A stretch of 64,000 bases of DNA from Tragulus kanchil (lineage: Eukaryota; Chordata; Mammalia; Artiodactyla; Tragulidae). Each line of letters starts with the position of its first letter. Position 1 is the stretch's first letter. Where the stretch lies: the NCBI GenBank assembly GCA_022376925.1, contig JAIOJX010000028.1:74427001-74491000 (forward strand), given 5' to 3'. Position numbers and translations under genes: made by a program. The notes below the pieces were generated by a model. It was given only the letters and a program-made list of their open reading frames with translations, was not told the DNA's origin and searched no databases. Below are positions 21,400 through 33,894 of this stretch, one piece after another.

Positions 21400-22560
21400 T
21401 ATTGATAACAACGGTTGACAAAATACAGCCAGGAATAATAGAATATAATATATGCTGCATTAGTCCCCGAGCAGAGGCTACATAACAAGTTCTGTCATGA
21501 AAATATGGTTCCCAGAGGCAAGGTCTTGGCCATCACAGAATTAGCTGACTCACTAGCCTCCTCTCTCCTCTGAGTAGGTTTCACCCTTCTAAGAATTCAA
21601 GGAGCAGACCCATCAATTTTAGCTGGAGTCTGCCACAATTGCTCCAAGTCACATGGGAGGCACCAAGGGAACACATGCACAGCTCCCAGACCAACACTGC
21701 ATCCATTCAGCAAAGGCTATCTAGTGGGACAGAGTTAGAGGGAATCCTCAAGCACATATTTTTTGTTGTTGTTTATTCAGTGAAGCCAGAGGAAATTACA
21801 GCAGGACTACATACCCAAAATGTTCCAAAGCATACACACCAGTTTTAATATTTTTTGGAGCCCAAATTCCTTTCCTCAAGGTCTTAACCTTTGCTGTATG
21901 AACCCTTCCCAGACTCCTCCCCAGGCCATTCTTCACAGTGAAGCTTGGAACACTCATGGTACTACTTCTAGTTACTGTTTACCTCACTGGCATATGAGTT
22001 TCTCATTATAATATCATTAGCATAAAGCAGGAATTCCTCTTGGCAAAGTAGCCAGAGTAATGTTCAATTGGTCCTTTAAATCCTTTTGGTTGTATCTGTG
22101 TTTTTGGTTTCCAGTCTAAGAACATTAACATTTCGTTGTTTCCTCCTGTTTTGTGTATTTCTCCATACTGTCTCATTGGCCTATTACAGTTTTTCCTTAA
22201 CTTATTAACATTTCACTTTAATTCTTCTAGATATCCTCAATACTTCAATATTCTCAATCCAACACAATCCAGCAATGTCAGATTTATCTTCTGATGCCTA
22301 CTCAAAAGTATCAAAATTACATTTTTAGGAGTGTTTCAAACATCATTCAATGTAAGCATATGTAAATATCAGATGCTCGCTCAACAAACCCAGGATAGTT
22401 TCTTTCTTTTCAGGATGGTTTTGTTTATGGATGTACCTGAGATACTAGAGTCAGCTGGTTAAAGATATATTACCATCCTATTGGATCCTAAAACTGTGGT
22501 AAAAGAAAAAAATGCCAATCTATGTAAATCCTTATTATAATAGCTACCCTCTCTCAAGTT
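21400..22560. other. Unassigned single-copy stretch
   Basis: No gene, RNA or confident repeat. Short open frames only. Confidence 0.4.
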
Positions 22561-23650
22561 TCTGCTACTTACCAAGTCCCTATCAGACATTTGTTATCTA
22601 ATATGATCCCCCAAAGAATTCCAGCCTAAAGAATGGATGTTCTTAAAGTTTCACAGCTGAGAAGTGACAGAGCCAGGATCCAAGTCCAGATGGCTCAGAC
22701 TGTCCAGCCCACATCCTCTCTCTGCCTTGAAGGCCCCTCTCAGTATATGGCCCCCAGTAACTGCAGCACATTTGGTGAGAACAAACTGAAACTCAAACCC
22801 CTCGACCAATCCATGCCTTCAAGGCTGGGATTACCACCAGAAGGCAAATTATCACTAGAATTAACTAGGAAATGAAAACTAAACGTTTATATTCCTGGTT
22901 CCTTGTATAATCTTTCAATGATACTTCACTTCCACCTAGTGTTTCTCCTGAGAGAAAAGATAATAATGCTCGAGGGATAATATGGGGGCTGCTAAAATTA
23001 ATATTCACCATAATAATGGGATTTGACTTTAGGGAGCCAGTGCTACTAATAGTTAAAAATGATGTCTTCTTGGGGAGGGAGACCTAGGATATCATGTTGC
23101 ACATTTATGTAAAGCATTAACTTAACATCTTCAAATGTGTACTAAGCTCAACAACAAGCATAGCACCCCTACAACTTCAAAGAGATGGTGCTTCCTCCAG
23201 GCCTAAAAGGAGCCATAGTCCATATTTTCCCAGGGGTTTTCATCCCACAGCTCTGAACTGACACCATACACAATGCAACCCCATTCCCTTTAGAAATGTC
23301 TTTCTCTGGTGATTTGAGATCTTACCTATTTCGCCACAGTTTATTAATTCTGGAGCTCCTCAGACACAAGGTTTTCATTTAATATTTAACTTTGGCATAG
23401 AGATATTTTTAAGTTCCTCCAGCCCAAAACTTGGAAAAGAGTTAAGGAAAAGTAGCCAGGAGAACTCTACAACAATATTTTTTAAACCTTCATATGTCCA
23501 GATTTAAAAATAAATACATTTATCTTTTCTTCAGAAATAGCAATAACTTTGAGCTGACATGATTTTTAATAATGCTCTTGCTAACAGCTGGTGAACCCAA
23601 CATGTTTGGGGGGAAGAAGAGGTGGGAGAAAAAGAGAGAAGAAAAGAAAC
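22561..23650. other. Unassigned single-copy stretch with a possible MIR fragment
   Basis: A short MIR-like piece (antisense) may lie near 22565-22700 ('cacagctgagaagtgacaga', 'gccaggatccaagtccaga'). Nothing else is recognised. Confidence 0.4.
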
Positions 23651-23714
23651 CTCAAATACCTCCCATTTACCCGCGATGACCTGGCTTGGTCCTTGAGAGG
23701 ATTAGGCCGTTTCT

Positions 23715-23778
23715 TTCATAAAACAAAACTCTGTAAAAGTTAAAAGTAAAATAAAGGTTTAAAAAAAAAAAAAAAAAG
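23715..23778 (+). mobile_element. Young-type L1 3' tail with poly(A)
   Basis: 'Aaaactctgtaaaagttaaa' then 'agtaaaataaaggttt' and A(17) is the same 3' UTR end as the L1 finishing near 56685. Only the last 60 bp or so is present, so this is a severely 5'-truncated insertion. It contains an AATAAA polyadenylation signal. Confidence 0.8.
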
Positions 23779-23849
23779 AATGACAGAAAGCAGGACAGAA
23801 GCCCAATGAACACAGAACCACCTTCCAGACTTAATCTTAGTATCCTTTT

Positions 23850-23936
23850 CAACTTTACTGTACACCTGAAACTAATGAGACATTGTAAAACAAATATATC
23901 CCAATAAAAATAAAAATTAAAAAAAAAAAAAAAAGT
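23850..23936 (+). mobile_element. L1 3' tail (older subfamily) with poly(A)
   Basis: 'Ctgtacacctgaaactaatg', 'acattgtaaaacaaatatat' and the A-rich end match the older artiodactyl L1 3' end, also seen at 28200 and 58770. Confidence 0.75.
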
Positions 23937-24800
23937 TACATTTCAGTAGGATGAACGTTTTGCTCCAACCCAAATCCATTGCCTCCCATCATCACCGCTT
24001 AACTTGATTATCAAAAAGCAGATCAACATATAATGCATCCTGCCCCTGGGTCTCAGAATCACAATGTGCGAAGTGAAAGTTACTACAAAATATGAAGCAG
24101 ATGTCTCAAAACAAAGGAGCTAGAAGTAAGATAATATTAACGATAATAATAAGATGCATGTCTCAGAATCAGCGAAGGGAACTAACACTAGAATAATTTC
24201 ACGTTCCAGGATCTATGGAAGGAAGGTTGCCGCATTCTCTTTTTGATTGTGATATAAGGAGTTGTCATAATTTATAAAATACAATGGAAACCCATGTGCA
24301 CACAACTAAAATTTGATTGAAATTAGTATATAACCTCATCTCAAATGAAATGAAGTAATTAAGTATTTTGAGTAGTTGAAATTTTTCCTTTTCTCAAACT
24401 GAAAAAGTCATTGGTGAAAAAGAAAAAAACAGGAAAAAGAAAGAAAAAAAAAGAGACAAACAAAAAAAGTCATCGGTGACATTATGGTAAATTAACAGCA
24501 GAACTGAAAGAGTAAAATAGGAGTTCATTTTAATCAGAAAAAGGTACTACATTCCTGGATATGAGGAACCCCACAAACCCAAACTCTAGAGAGCTAAGCA
24601 GCATCAAAAGAGACTCCTTTTTATCCCAGTTTTCCCCTCCATCAAGCACCAAACCATCTGGTCTGATTCTACACACAATAAAATAACCACATGAGACACA
24701 GCTTGCACCCAGCTGATGGCAGATGGAGACCTCAAGTGGGTGGGCCGTCGCACACCAAGGCCTGATGTGTATAAATCACTAACTCCAAGCACCGTGGATG
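23937..24800. other. Unassigned stretch with an A-rich tract
   Basis: A-rich, purine-rich simple sequence lies at about 24413-24473. The remainder is unassigned, with no coding support. Confidence 0.4.
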
Positions 24801-24945
24801 AGAAAACTTCATTTACTCTTTACAACACCCAAGTGTAATATGTAACACCAGTTATCACCATTTTTATAGGCAAAGAGTGTGAAGTGCAGAGAGGTAAATA
24901 ACTTGCCCAGGGTTACCAAGACCACAGGTAGCAGACATTCAAGCA
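24800..24945 (-). mobile_element. MIR-type SINE fossil
   Basis: 'Ttatcaccatttttataggc', 'gtgcagagaggtaaataact' and 'tgcccagggttaccaagacc' follow the antisense MIR consensus. Confidence 0.78.
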
Positions 24946-25400
24946 TCTGGTTTAGATGCTGTACATGTACATGTCATGCTTTGTCTCACAATAACCATTT
25001 TTCAGTCAGCCTACCAGTCAGACTTCCTAGTAAATTATCTTCCAAATACCTGATACAAAATGTCAGATGGATGCAGCTTGGCACAGTCCTCAGACCACCG
25101 CCCTTCCCTTCTCATTGCCCAGAGCCTCTCAGCTCACCTAGTTCTGCTCCCTGAGCCATCAGCCTCCTAGAAGCTCCCCAGTTTACCTTCCAACCTGTAC
25201 CTTCACATGGGATAATGACTTCTATTCTCTACCTATTAGAGAATTGGTAATAGTCCATCATTTCAAAATTATTAGCACAAAAATGTGAATGATTTAATAG
25301 GAACACTATCCAAGAGCATCTGCCTTTCAGAAGAGGACTTTTCTAACCCCAACAGATCATACAAGAAGAGGATTATGTTGCTACTTGTTTTTTTGGTTTT
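24946..25400. other. Unassigned single-copy stretch
   Basis: A 91-codon open frame (24879-25154) starts inside the MIR and has no recognisable domain, so it is not annotated as coding. Confidence 0.4.
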
Positions 25401-25419
25401 TTTCTTTTGGTGCCTGTGG

Positions 25420-25650
25420 TATGAAGAGTCAGACTGACTCTTTGGAGTCAGAAGCTGCAGTCCTGCTTCTGCCCCTATTACCTATGTAAAGTTGGATAAG
25501 TAACTTAAATCCTGAAGCTCTGGCTCCTCACGTATTTTAAAAAGCAAAAGCAGTAACACAGTAGTGTTGTCACAATTAAGTAACATAAGGTATGTCTAGC
25601 ACTTAACATATTCCCTCACACCTAGCAGACATCCAATAAATGTCATCCCT
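25420..25650 (+). mobile_element. MIR-type SINE fossil
   Basis: 'Tttggagtcagaagctgcag', 'ttacctatgtaaagttggat', 'aagtaacttaaatcctgaag', 'ctagcacttaacatattccc' and 'cagacatccaataaatgtc' occur in MIR consensus order. Confidence 0.78.
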
Positions 25651-25959
25651 TCTGTTCTCCCAGAATGTCCCAGAAGGTAGGGCCATGGGCTAGACCCCCT
25701 GACGTAGACTGCCATCATTTCGCCAGGGAAGCTTGATCGACAAGCTCTCAGTTAGGGCAGCCATCCTGTTATCTACCTCCCTGGCTGTCTGCCCTCCATT
25801 CATACTCTCATTGGAGAAGGAGAAGGAGTCAGCAGGGAGTTTGGAAAGCTGTTAAGACTGCAGCTTCACTGGAGACCAACATTCATAATGTTGGACTATA
25901 TGCCAACATGGCATAGCCTGTTTCTTTAAAGCTATTCATCAACATTGCCTACAAACTAA

Positions 25960-26740
25960 TCCATTCATTCAATAATGTGAATTAACTATCTACTGTGTGC
26001 CAAGTGTTGTGCTAAGCCCTAGAGGAAAAAAAGGAAACAAAAGTCACCAATGTACTGCCATGTGCTACCTGGTAGCAGAGGGGACAATCAAAGAGAGAAC
26101 AGCAAAGAGCTTCCCCCTACAAGTGCACACATGAAGGCACACACACACTCACAAGACAGGACCTCACCCGAGAACAAGTATTACCATCCGTGGTATCATC
26201 CATGGAGAATTAGTCATTCTGCTCATTTTTATTGAGCATGAATGAACTACATGCCAACATCATGCTGAGTGAGACAGGCCAGGTTCCTTCTCTCACAAAG
26301 TTTATAGACATAGCAGGAGGAATAGACAATATAATAAATGAGCAAGATAATTTCAGCTACCGAGAAATCTTATGAATGAGGCAGCAACAGAAAATGACCG
26401 TATTTGAACACTGCTCGGCCAGGATGATCATGGAAAGCTCTTCTGGGGAATGGCATTTAACTGAGACTTGCATGGCATGTAAAGGAGCCATGTGCAGAGC
26501 TGCTCAGGCAGACACAACAGCTGGTACAAAGGCCCCCGCAGGAGAAGATGGGTGCATTCAGTGAACAGAAGAGCTCAGCGTGTCTGGCTGTTAATCAATA
26601 GGTAGAGGTGGAATGAGGGACAGGCAGGGATCAGATGAGGTCAAGAGCTGAAAACAGTGAAGGGCGTTGGGATTTTATGCCAAGAAGAAAAGGAAGACTG
26701 CCTTGGCGAGATTTCAGCAGACGAGTACTGGGTTCTGACT
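25960..26740. mobile_element. Ancient mammalian repeat of uncertain family (copy A)
   Basis: The series 'ctactgtgtgccaagtgttg', 'tctctcacaaagtttataga', 'tggcatttaactgagacttg', 'caaaggcccccgcaggagaa', 'gcgttgggattttatgccaa' matches a widespread old mammalian interspersed repeat that I recognise by its phrases but cannot name safely. It is not a gene although short frames cross it. The D7 copy lies at about 27053-27833. Confidence 0.55.
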
Positions 26741-26785
26741 TACTTTTTTTTCAATGATAATATTTACAAAAATACACAATGATAA

Positions 26786-26985
26786 GGTTGTTGTTGTTAT
26801 TATTTACTCACTAAATCATGTTCGACTCTTTTGTGACTCTATGGACTATAGCCCTCCAGGCTCATCTGTCCATGGGATTCTCCAGGCAAGCATACTAGAG
26901 TGGGTAGCCATTCCCAATCCAGGGATCAAAGCCAGGTCTTCTGCACTTCAGGCAGATTTTTTACCATCTGAGCCACTAGGAGAAA
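26786..26985 (-). mobile_element. Bov-tA SINE (D7 copy A)
   Basis: Antisense copy: 'tcatgttcgactcttttgtg', 'ccatgggattctccaggcaa', right end 'ctgagccactagg'. The D7 junction removes its last bases. Confidence 0.88.
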
Positions 26986-27052
26986 CAAGTCTATATGCCA
27001 ACATGGCATAGCCTGTTTCTTTAAAGCTATTCATCAACATTGCCTACAAACT

Positions 27053-27833
27053 AATCCATTCATTCAATAATGTGAATTAACTATCTACTGTGTGCCAAGT
27101 GTTGTGCTAAGCCCTAGAGGAAAAGGGAAACAAAAGTCACCAATGTACTGCCATGTGCTACCTGGTAGCAGAGGGGACAATCAAAGAGAGAACAGCAAAG
27201 AGCTTCCCCCTACAAGTGCACACATGAAGGCACACACACACTCACAAGACAGGACCTCACCCGAGAACAAGTATTACCATCCGTGGTATCATCCATGGAG
27301 AATTAGTCATTCTGCTCATTTTTATTGAGCATGAATGAACTACATGCCAACATCATGCTGAGTGAGACAGGCCAGGTTCCTTCTCTCACAAAGTTTATAG
27401 ACATAGCAGGAGGAATAGACAATATAATAAATGAGCAAGATAATTTCAGCTACCGAGAAATCTTATGAATGAGGCAGCAACAGAAAATGACCGTATTTGA
27501 ACACTGCTCGGCCAGGATGATCATGGAAAGCTCTTCTGGGGAATGGCATTTAACTGAGACTTGCATGGCATGTAAAGGAGCCATGTGCAGAGCTGCTCAG
27601 GCAGACACAACAGCTGGTACAAAGGCCCCCGCAGGAGAAGATGGGTGCATTCAGTGAACAGAAGAGCTCAGCGTGTCTGGCTGTTAATCAATAGGTAGAG
27701 GTGGAATGAGGGACAGGCAGGGATCAGATGAGGTCAAGAGCTGAAAACAGTGAAGGGCGTTGGGATTTTATGCCAAGAAGAAAAGGAAGACTGCCTTGGC
27801 GAGATTTCAGCAGACGAGTACTGGGTTCTGACT
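27053..27833. mobile_element. Ancient mammalian repeat of uncertain family (copy B)
   Basis: D7 copy of 25960-26740. Confidence 0.55.
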
Positions 27834-27878
27834 TACTTTTTTTTCAATGATAATATTTACAAAAATACACAATGATAA

Positions 27879-28080
27879 GGTTGTTGTTGTTATTATTTAC
27901 TCACTAAATCATGTTCGACTCTTTTGTGACTCTATGGACTATAGCCCTCCAGGCTCATCTGTCCATGGGATTCTCCAGGCAAGCATACTAGAGTGGGTAG
28001 CCATTCCCAATCCAGGGATCAAAGCCAGGTCTTCTGCACTTCAGGCAGATTTTTTACCATCTGAGCCACTAGGGAAGCCC
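27879..28080 (-). mobile_element. Bov-tA SINE (D7 copy B, complete)
   Basis: Complete version of the 26786 element, ending 'gccactagggaagccc'. Confidence 0.9.
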
Positions 28081-28081
28081 A

Positions 28082-28132
28082 GATATATGTGTTATATATA
28101 TCTGTTATATATGTTACATATGTATGTGTGTG

Positions 28133-28165
<33 letters not shown>

Positions 28166-28192
28166 ACAAACACACACACACACATATATATA
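28082..28192. repeat. Compound (TA)n/(TG)n/(CA)n microsatellite
   Basis: Alternating purine-pyrimidine tract with TATATA, TGTGTATG and ACACACAC blocks. It is probably unstable and could adopt non-B structure. Confidence 0.93.
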
Positions 28193-28194
28193 AC

Positions 28195-28385
28195 TAAATC
28201 ACTCTGCTGTACACCTGAAACTAGCACAGCATTGTAAATCAACTATACTCCAAAGTAAAATAAAATATTTTATAGAAGCATATCAATTAATAAATCATGG
28301 TACAACCAGACAATGGGGTATTATTTAGCAGTGAAGAGAAATGTACTCTCATCCTTATTTACAAAAGCCAGACACAAAAAATGAG
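28195..28385 (+). mobile_element. L1 3' end fragments
   Basis: 'Ctgctgtacacctgaaacta' and 'gcattgtaaatcaactatac' with 'aaagtaaaataaaat' are an old L1 3' terminus. The following block ('accagacaatggggtattat', 'ttagcagtgaagagaaatg') resembles the end of L1 ORF2. Confidence 0.7.
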
Positions 28386-28399
28386 ACATACACATATTC

Positions 28400-28545
28400 A
28401 ATCTTTGTTTGGTCATTCATTTCCATGTCTGCAAAATGAATAAAATAGCACTTGTTTCCCAGAGTTGATGGGATTGTATTAAAAGAAATAATTTATTAAA
28501 GTACCTAGCACACTGTCTGGCATTTGGTAAACATTTATCCAAGGC
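28400..28545 (+). mobile_element. MIR-type SINE 3' half
   Basis: 'Ccatgtctgcaaaatgaata', 'gttgatgggattgtattaaa' and 'agcacactgtctggcatttg' match the MIR 3' half. Confidence 0.75.
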
Positions 28546-29271
28546 TTTTCACTCTGAATATTATTAATAATAGAGTTAGCAGGGCCTAAAACATTCTCAG
28601 CCATTATAAAATGTGTTCAATGAATTAATAAGGAGACTTCAATTAACCCCTGGGAATGCCAGTGTCGGGGTAAAGGATAATGTCTAGTTTCCATTTCACA
28701 GTGAGACTATTCCAGATGTTAAGGTCAGTGGTAGCCAGGAGTAAGTCAAACCCTCTTAACAGGATTCTGCTGAATTTTAGTCTAATGTTTCTACTCTGAT
28801 TATTGTCTACACTTACGTTTCATGAATCTCACGGGATAAAAAGTAAATTAAAATTCAGGCTATTACAATTTCTAGTCACAAAAGATTTTTGAGGATCTTT
28901 ATTTTTAAAGTAATTTTATAGTAATGAGCTCTTTGAAGCAAAAGCCTTATGTAAATTGAATACATAATTACATTCTTTTGTGTTCAATCCAAAAGTTCCT
29001 TGAACATGTGCTGGAAATACCCATTTCTCTACCCAGTCAGAACTCAGAACCAGGAAAACAGCCAACCTTTGTGTCTCTGTACTGCTATGCACACATTGAT
29101 AACTACAGGTGGGTGAGGAGAGAAGCAAGATTGAAATATGAATAGGTATATGGGTAGACGATAAACATATATAAAAAAGAATTTCCTTCACGTATTTATG
29201 GATAGGTTTTATTATTTGATTTTGGTAGTAACTAAAACAAGTAGAGTTCAGCAATGAGACTCTGTTTCCTC
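28546..29271. other. Unassigned single-copy stretch
   Basis: The minus-strand 112-codon frame at 28916-29254 shows no recognisable domain and is not annotated. Confidence 0.4.
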
Positions 29272-29298
29272 AAAAAAAAAAAAAAAAAAAAAAAAAAA
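29272..29298. repeat. A(27) homopolymer
   Basis: Uninterrupted A-run preceded by unassigned sequence. It may be the tail of a decayed retroposon, but no body is recognised. Confidence 0.95.
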
Positions 29299-29754
29299 CT
29301 CAGAACATTATTATATGTTAAATAATGTGTAGTTTTGTGTAGTTTTAGGAATTCTTTGCCTGCCTCAGACTTCTCATGGATAATTCATTATTTTTTAATA
29401 CACTTCTGTATAAGGCCAGACACTCACAGAGATAATTCAAAAGTTATGTTTGCTATGCAATGTCTTCCACTTGCATTCTTCGCAATCCTTGTTGAGACTG
29501 ATATTAAAATAAGTTTGTTTTTTGTGGATACACATCAAGGACTAGAGTGCAGAAGAAGCCCAATCACACACTGGAAGGTGGAGAGAAGCCAGCATGGGAT
29601 TGTAAAAATGCTGGCAATTATCCTCCAAGTGAGCTGGTCAGCCCAGCGCACATGAACAGGAGTTGAATGTTTCCTTGTGACTAATTTCACAGAGATGGAA
29701 ACTGAGCCAGGGAAGAAGTCGGAGCCGTCCATGGCTCAGCTAGCCAACTGCTCT

Positions 29755-29870
29755 AGACTGTGAGTCATTCCAGGACAGGGACCTCATTCTCCATACACTG
29801 TTGTGTCTACAGCACCTGGCACTTGCTATACACCAAACAATGTTGAATGGATGGATCAATGAATTAGGTA
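29755..29870 (+). mobile_element. L2-type LINE 3' end
   Basis: 'Tgagtcattccaggacaggg', 'acctcattctccatacactg', 'cagcacctggcacttgctat' and 'caatgttgaatggatgga' follow the L2 3' end. Confidence 0.72.
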
Positions 29871-30832
29871 ATTAATAGGTGAAAGCATTGCTCTTCATTC
29901 TTCATATCTTAGAATTCCAGTCTCCAAGTGAATACTGGGAGAGAATCTAGAGGTTATTGTGCAAACAAAGGCAAATGACCAAGGAATGCTTCCGGAGAAA
30001 TTTACAAAAACAGGAGCAGTGGCAGGGGCGAGGGTCTCCTCCTGTCCTTGACACATTCCAAGCAAAGGTCATACACAAAAATCCAGCAGGCCTGGAAGTC
30101 AGGCTGCCCTTGGCCTGTGAGGCACTTAAACTGTGTGACAAGGGACGTACCAGCCGTTCCCCGGGTGTGATCAGAGGTTGAGATCAAATAGCTCAATGAT
30201 GCGGCAGAACTTTGGCTCCAGCCCTCTCCTGGATATTCATCAATTGTGGCTGAGTATTGATGAGTGTAGAGCACTGACGCATCTCTTATCTGGGAAACAG
30301 GTCCCAGCCATGCATCTCCAGCTAAGTAGTGCAGTGACTGGTAGCAGAATTTGCCCCATCCATGTGCATGTTTGAGAAGCAACTCCCTCCCCTGGCGCGA
30401 TGAGGGAAAAGAGGGCTTGAGCCTGAGTCTTGCAAATGACCAAGATGGTTCATCTCAAGCACACTGCAGCAGGGCTATAGTCAGTTTCCATGGAGTTTTA
30501 CTGGAAAGCAAAGTTACACATGACCTCTTGCCTTTCAGTGGTGATGTGGTAGACACAATTGCATCATTCCCTCATGACCAGCCCTTCTCTTCAGGCACTG
30601 CTAGAGATTCTTCATGCTTCTTTCTCATGCTTCTGACTTCCTCAAAATACCTATTGTCTCATACCTCCATCTTACTATCTACCCATTCCCAGCCAGGGCA
30701 ACCCCCAGAGCTCCTAAACTGTCGAGGTTCCATTCTTCTAACTTGCCCAAGTCTTTGTGCCTTAGGCCCTGTTTTGTTCTACATTACAGTTCAATCATCT
30801 GTCATAAAAATCTCTGGAAGGTGTTAGTTTCC
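29871..30832. other. Unassigned single-copy stretch
   Basis: Contains the longest open frame that is not transposon-derived (158 codons, plus strand, 30351-30827) and overlapping antisense frames. No domain, family similarity or exon structure supports coding. The region is relatively GC-balanced and free of young repeats. Confidence 0.4.
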
Positions 30833-31169
30833 CAAGACAACCCACATGACATTTATTCCTAGCTTTTAAGAACTCTGCCCTTAAATCTAGTGAAGAGGAA
30901 AGATGAGTTGGTTCATATGTCCCACTGTGGCCTCTGAAGTCATTACTTTTATTTAATCATAGGTTCAAAATGGGCTGATGGGGTTGCAGCCACCAAGTGG
31001 GAATCAGAAGCCCAGAAAAGAGCAAAGGAATTAAGGATAGAGTTGGAAAAAGATAAGGGAAAGAGAAGAGGCAAGTATTAGGGAAAGGGGATAAACTAGA
31101 AGCAGGATCAAGACAGGAAGCAAGACCAGTTTCTTTGCATTTATTTTCAGACTGTCTTTGTCTTGTGTG

Positions 31170-31392
31170 GTCATTTAGGTATGGCGCTAATAGTGAAAAA
31201 CCCACCTGCCAATGCAAGAGACATAAGAGACTTGGGTTTGATCCCTGGGTTGGGGAAGTCCCCTGCAGAAGAAAATGCAATCCACTCCAGTATTCTTGCC
31301 TGAAGAATCCCATGGATAGAGGAACCTGGTGGGCTACAGTCCATGGGGTTGCACAGACTCAGACAAGACTGAAGCAACTTAGCACACACGCC
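31170..31392 (+). mobile_element. Bov-tA SINE (D8 copy A)
   Basis: Degenerate head ('aaaaacccacctgccaatgc', 'tttgatccctgggttgggga') followed by a well-preserved body 'ccactccagtattcttgcct' and tail 'gactgaagcaacttagcaca'. Confidence 0.87.
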
Positions 31393-31699
31393 ATTGAAGT
31401 GGAAGTGACATCTTTATTGTGCTTGAATCCTTCATGGTTCCTAGCACGGGGGTTCAAAAAATGTTTGTGGACTGGGATAAACAAGAAAATTAAAGTGGTA
31501 CATGGTAATGAGCTCAGTGAAATGGGTCATGGGGACACCACCCCAGTCCTCATTGCATGCCATCTGGTCAGCATCACTTATGAAGCAAACAAAAGAAGGG
31601 AAAAATGAAAATAGTTTATGTTAGTGATAATTTCTATGGCAGTAGCTGAAAACCCCTCTCTTTAGATAATTTTCCCCCTCAATATCCAGATTCTATTAC

Positions 31700-31790
31700 T
31701 CCTACAGCAGAGAAGATAGAAGCCTAGCAAAGCTGAGTGGTTTACCCAAGAAGGCCACACAGAGACAAGTGTCGAGCTCTGGACAAACAC
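31700..31790 (-). mobile_element. MIR-type SINE fragment (D8 copy A)
   Basis: 'Gctgagtggtttacccaaga' and 'aggccacacagagacaagtg' match the antisense MIR core. The D8 copy is at about 32788-32878. Confidence 0.6.
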
Positions 31791-32257
31791 TGCAGTTTTC
31801 CAACTCTCAGGGTTGGGACTGTGAGAAGAGAAACTGAAGCCCATAGGATGTTCTGTTCCAGAGCAGACACAGATTAAGTATAAGATTCAGATGAATTAAT
31901 CAAAAAAACATAGGAGTTTTCAAGACAACCCACATGACATTTATTCCTAGCTTTTAAGAACTCTGCCCTTAAATCTAGTGAAGAGGAAAGATGAGTTGGT
32001 TCATATGTCCCACTGTGGCCTCTGAAGTCATTACTTTTATTTAATCATAGGTTCAAAATGGGCTGATGGGGTTGCAGCCACCAAGTGGGAATCAGAAGCC
32101 CAGAAAAGAGCAAAGGAATTAAGGATAGAGTTGGAAAAAGATAAGGGAAAGAGAAGAGGCAAGTATTAGGGAAAGGGGATAAACTAGAAGCAGGATCAAG
32201 ACAGGAAGCAAGACCAGTTTCTTTGCATTTATTTTCAGACTGTCTTTGTCTTGTGTG

Positions 32258-32480
32258 GTCATTTAGGTATGGCGCTAATAGTGAAAAACCCACCTGCCAA
32301 TGCAAGAGACATAAGAGACTTGGGTTTGATCCCTGGGTTGGGGAAGTCCCCTGCAGAAGAAAATGCAATCCACTCCAGTATTCTTGCCTGAAGAATCCCA
32401 TGGATAGAGGAACCTGGTGGGCTACAGTCCATGGGGTTGCACAGACTCAGACAAGACTGAAGCAACTTAGCACACACGCC
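32258..32480 (+). mobile_element. Bov-tA SINE (D8 copy B)
   Basis: Second copy of 31170-31392. Confidence 0.87.
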
Positions 32481-32992
32481 ATTGAAGTGGAAGTGACATC
32501 TTTATTGTGCTTGAATCCTTCATGATTCCTAGCACGGGGGTTCAAAAAATGTTTGTGGACTGGGATAAACAAGAAAATTAAAGTGGTACATGGTAATGAG
32601 CTCAGTGAAATGGGTCATGGGGACACCACCCCAGTCCTCATTGCATGCCATCTGGTCAGCATCACTTATGAAGCAAACAAAAGAAGGGAAAAATGAAAAT
32701 AGTTTATGTTAGTGATAATTTCTATGGCAGTAGCTGAAAACCCCTCTCTTTAGATAATTTTCCCCCTCAATATCCAGATTCTATTACTCCTACAGCAGAG
32801 AAGATAGAAGCCTAGCAAAGCTGAGTGGTTTACCCAAGAAGGCCACACAGAGACAAGTGTCGAGCTCTGGACAAACACTGCAGTTTTCCAACTCTCAGGG
32901 TTGGGACTGTGAGAAGAGAAACTGAAGCCCATAGGATGTTCTGTTCCAGAGCAGACACAGATTAAGTATAAGATTCAGATGAATTAATCAAA

Positions 32993-33894
32993 TTTAAAAC
33001 AAAACGTGGGGAAAGTAAAAATAAATTATAGACTACACAAAGATGAAATGGGATCATGTCACCTGATCCTTAATCTGTTTGCTATTAGGGTGGAGAACAA
33101 GATAGTGCTTTGCTTTTTGGAATTCAGTCACCCTTTCTATTTATTATTTATAAATTTGAATATTTAAAAGGGATACAATGAAACCTCACACAGGCCAGGC
33201 TGGGGCCTCTTTATACTGTAAATATATTTCCAATGGTGAAAAAAAATTACTGAAAGATGGTGAGTTTTTCATCTGACAGTATTTCCCAGACATTTTTTTG
33301 TTAGCAACGATCCCTTGGAGTGTAAGTAAGAGTTTCAGCACTGGTAGCCTTAAAGCAAAGGGAAGGAAAATTTCAATAAGAAACAAGCTGCCCCAATTCC
33401 CCCTTTATTTTCAAACAGAACCACCAAAGGGCAGCTAATGGAAATATACTTAAGTGGCATTAATTCATCCCTAAAAGGACTCTCCAAGAGTTTTACTGCT
33501 ATGTAAGGGAAAGTCATAAACCAGCAGGAGGAAAAAGCAAAAGAAAATAAGTCTGGGGAATTGTCTTGTGTAAGAAAGTGAGCAGGTGGTCAGTAATGTG
33601 TCCTTGGCTGGTTTAGACAGTGAGGAGACAGAAATCCGTGGCAAGGTTATGGCCCACAACAGGGGCTATCACAGAGGAAAGAACCATGGGGTTTGCAAAG
33701 TGTTCTTGAAGCTTTCACATGACTATGAAATTATCACGTGTTCCTCTCTCCTCCTCCTCCTCCTCACCATCCATCCAATTTCATGTTAATACTTGGCTCC
33801 ACAGCCTATTGCCTGACATTTTCCAGGATCTGGCATAACTAGGACAAACAGAAAAGGACTAGACTGGGTAGAGCCAAGGACAGTGAGTTTTTAG
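32993..33894. other. Unassigned single-copy stretch
   Basis: No gene or named repeat recognised. A short CTC-repeat tract lies near 33750-33765. Confidence 0.4.

Larger units (their letters stand above)
25896..28073. repeat. Tandem duplication D7 (unit about 1,095 bp)
   Basis: Copy A is 25896-26990 and copy B 26991-28073. Copies are near-identical apart from two As in an A-run near 26028. The junction carries about 10 inserted bases (AGAAACAAGT, 26981-26990) after the shared GCCACTAGG. The unit contains an ancient repeat and one Bov-tA. Confidence 0.96.
30833..32992. repeat. Tandem duplication D8 (unit 1,088 bp)
   Basis: Copy A is 30833-31920 and copy B 31921-32992. Sixteen inserted bases (AAAACATAGGAGTTTT, 31905-31920) separate the end of copy A from the start of copy B. 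I noticed one substitution (31436 G versus 32524 A). The unit contains a Bov-tA and a MIR fragment. Confidence 0.97.

Noticed and set aside
20830..21411. 193-codon minus-strand open frame with apparent hydrophobic segments
   Set aside because: It is the antisense of two SINEs. Similar frames appear over the other copies of the same SINEs (13703-14272, 62034-62465).
30351..30827. 158-codon plus-strand open frame, the longest that is not transposon-derived
   Set aside because: No recognisable domain, no start-context or exon signal. Other frames in the same interval are also open for long stretches, so low stop density from base composition explains it.
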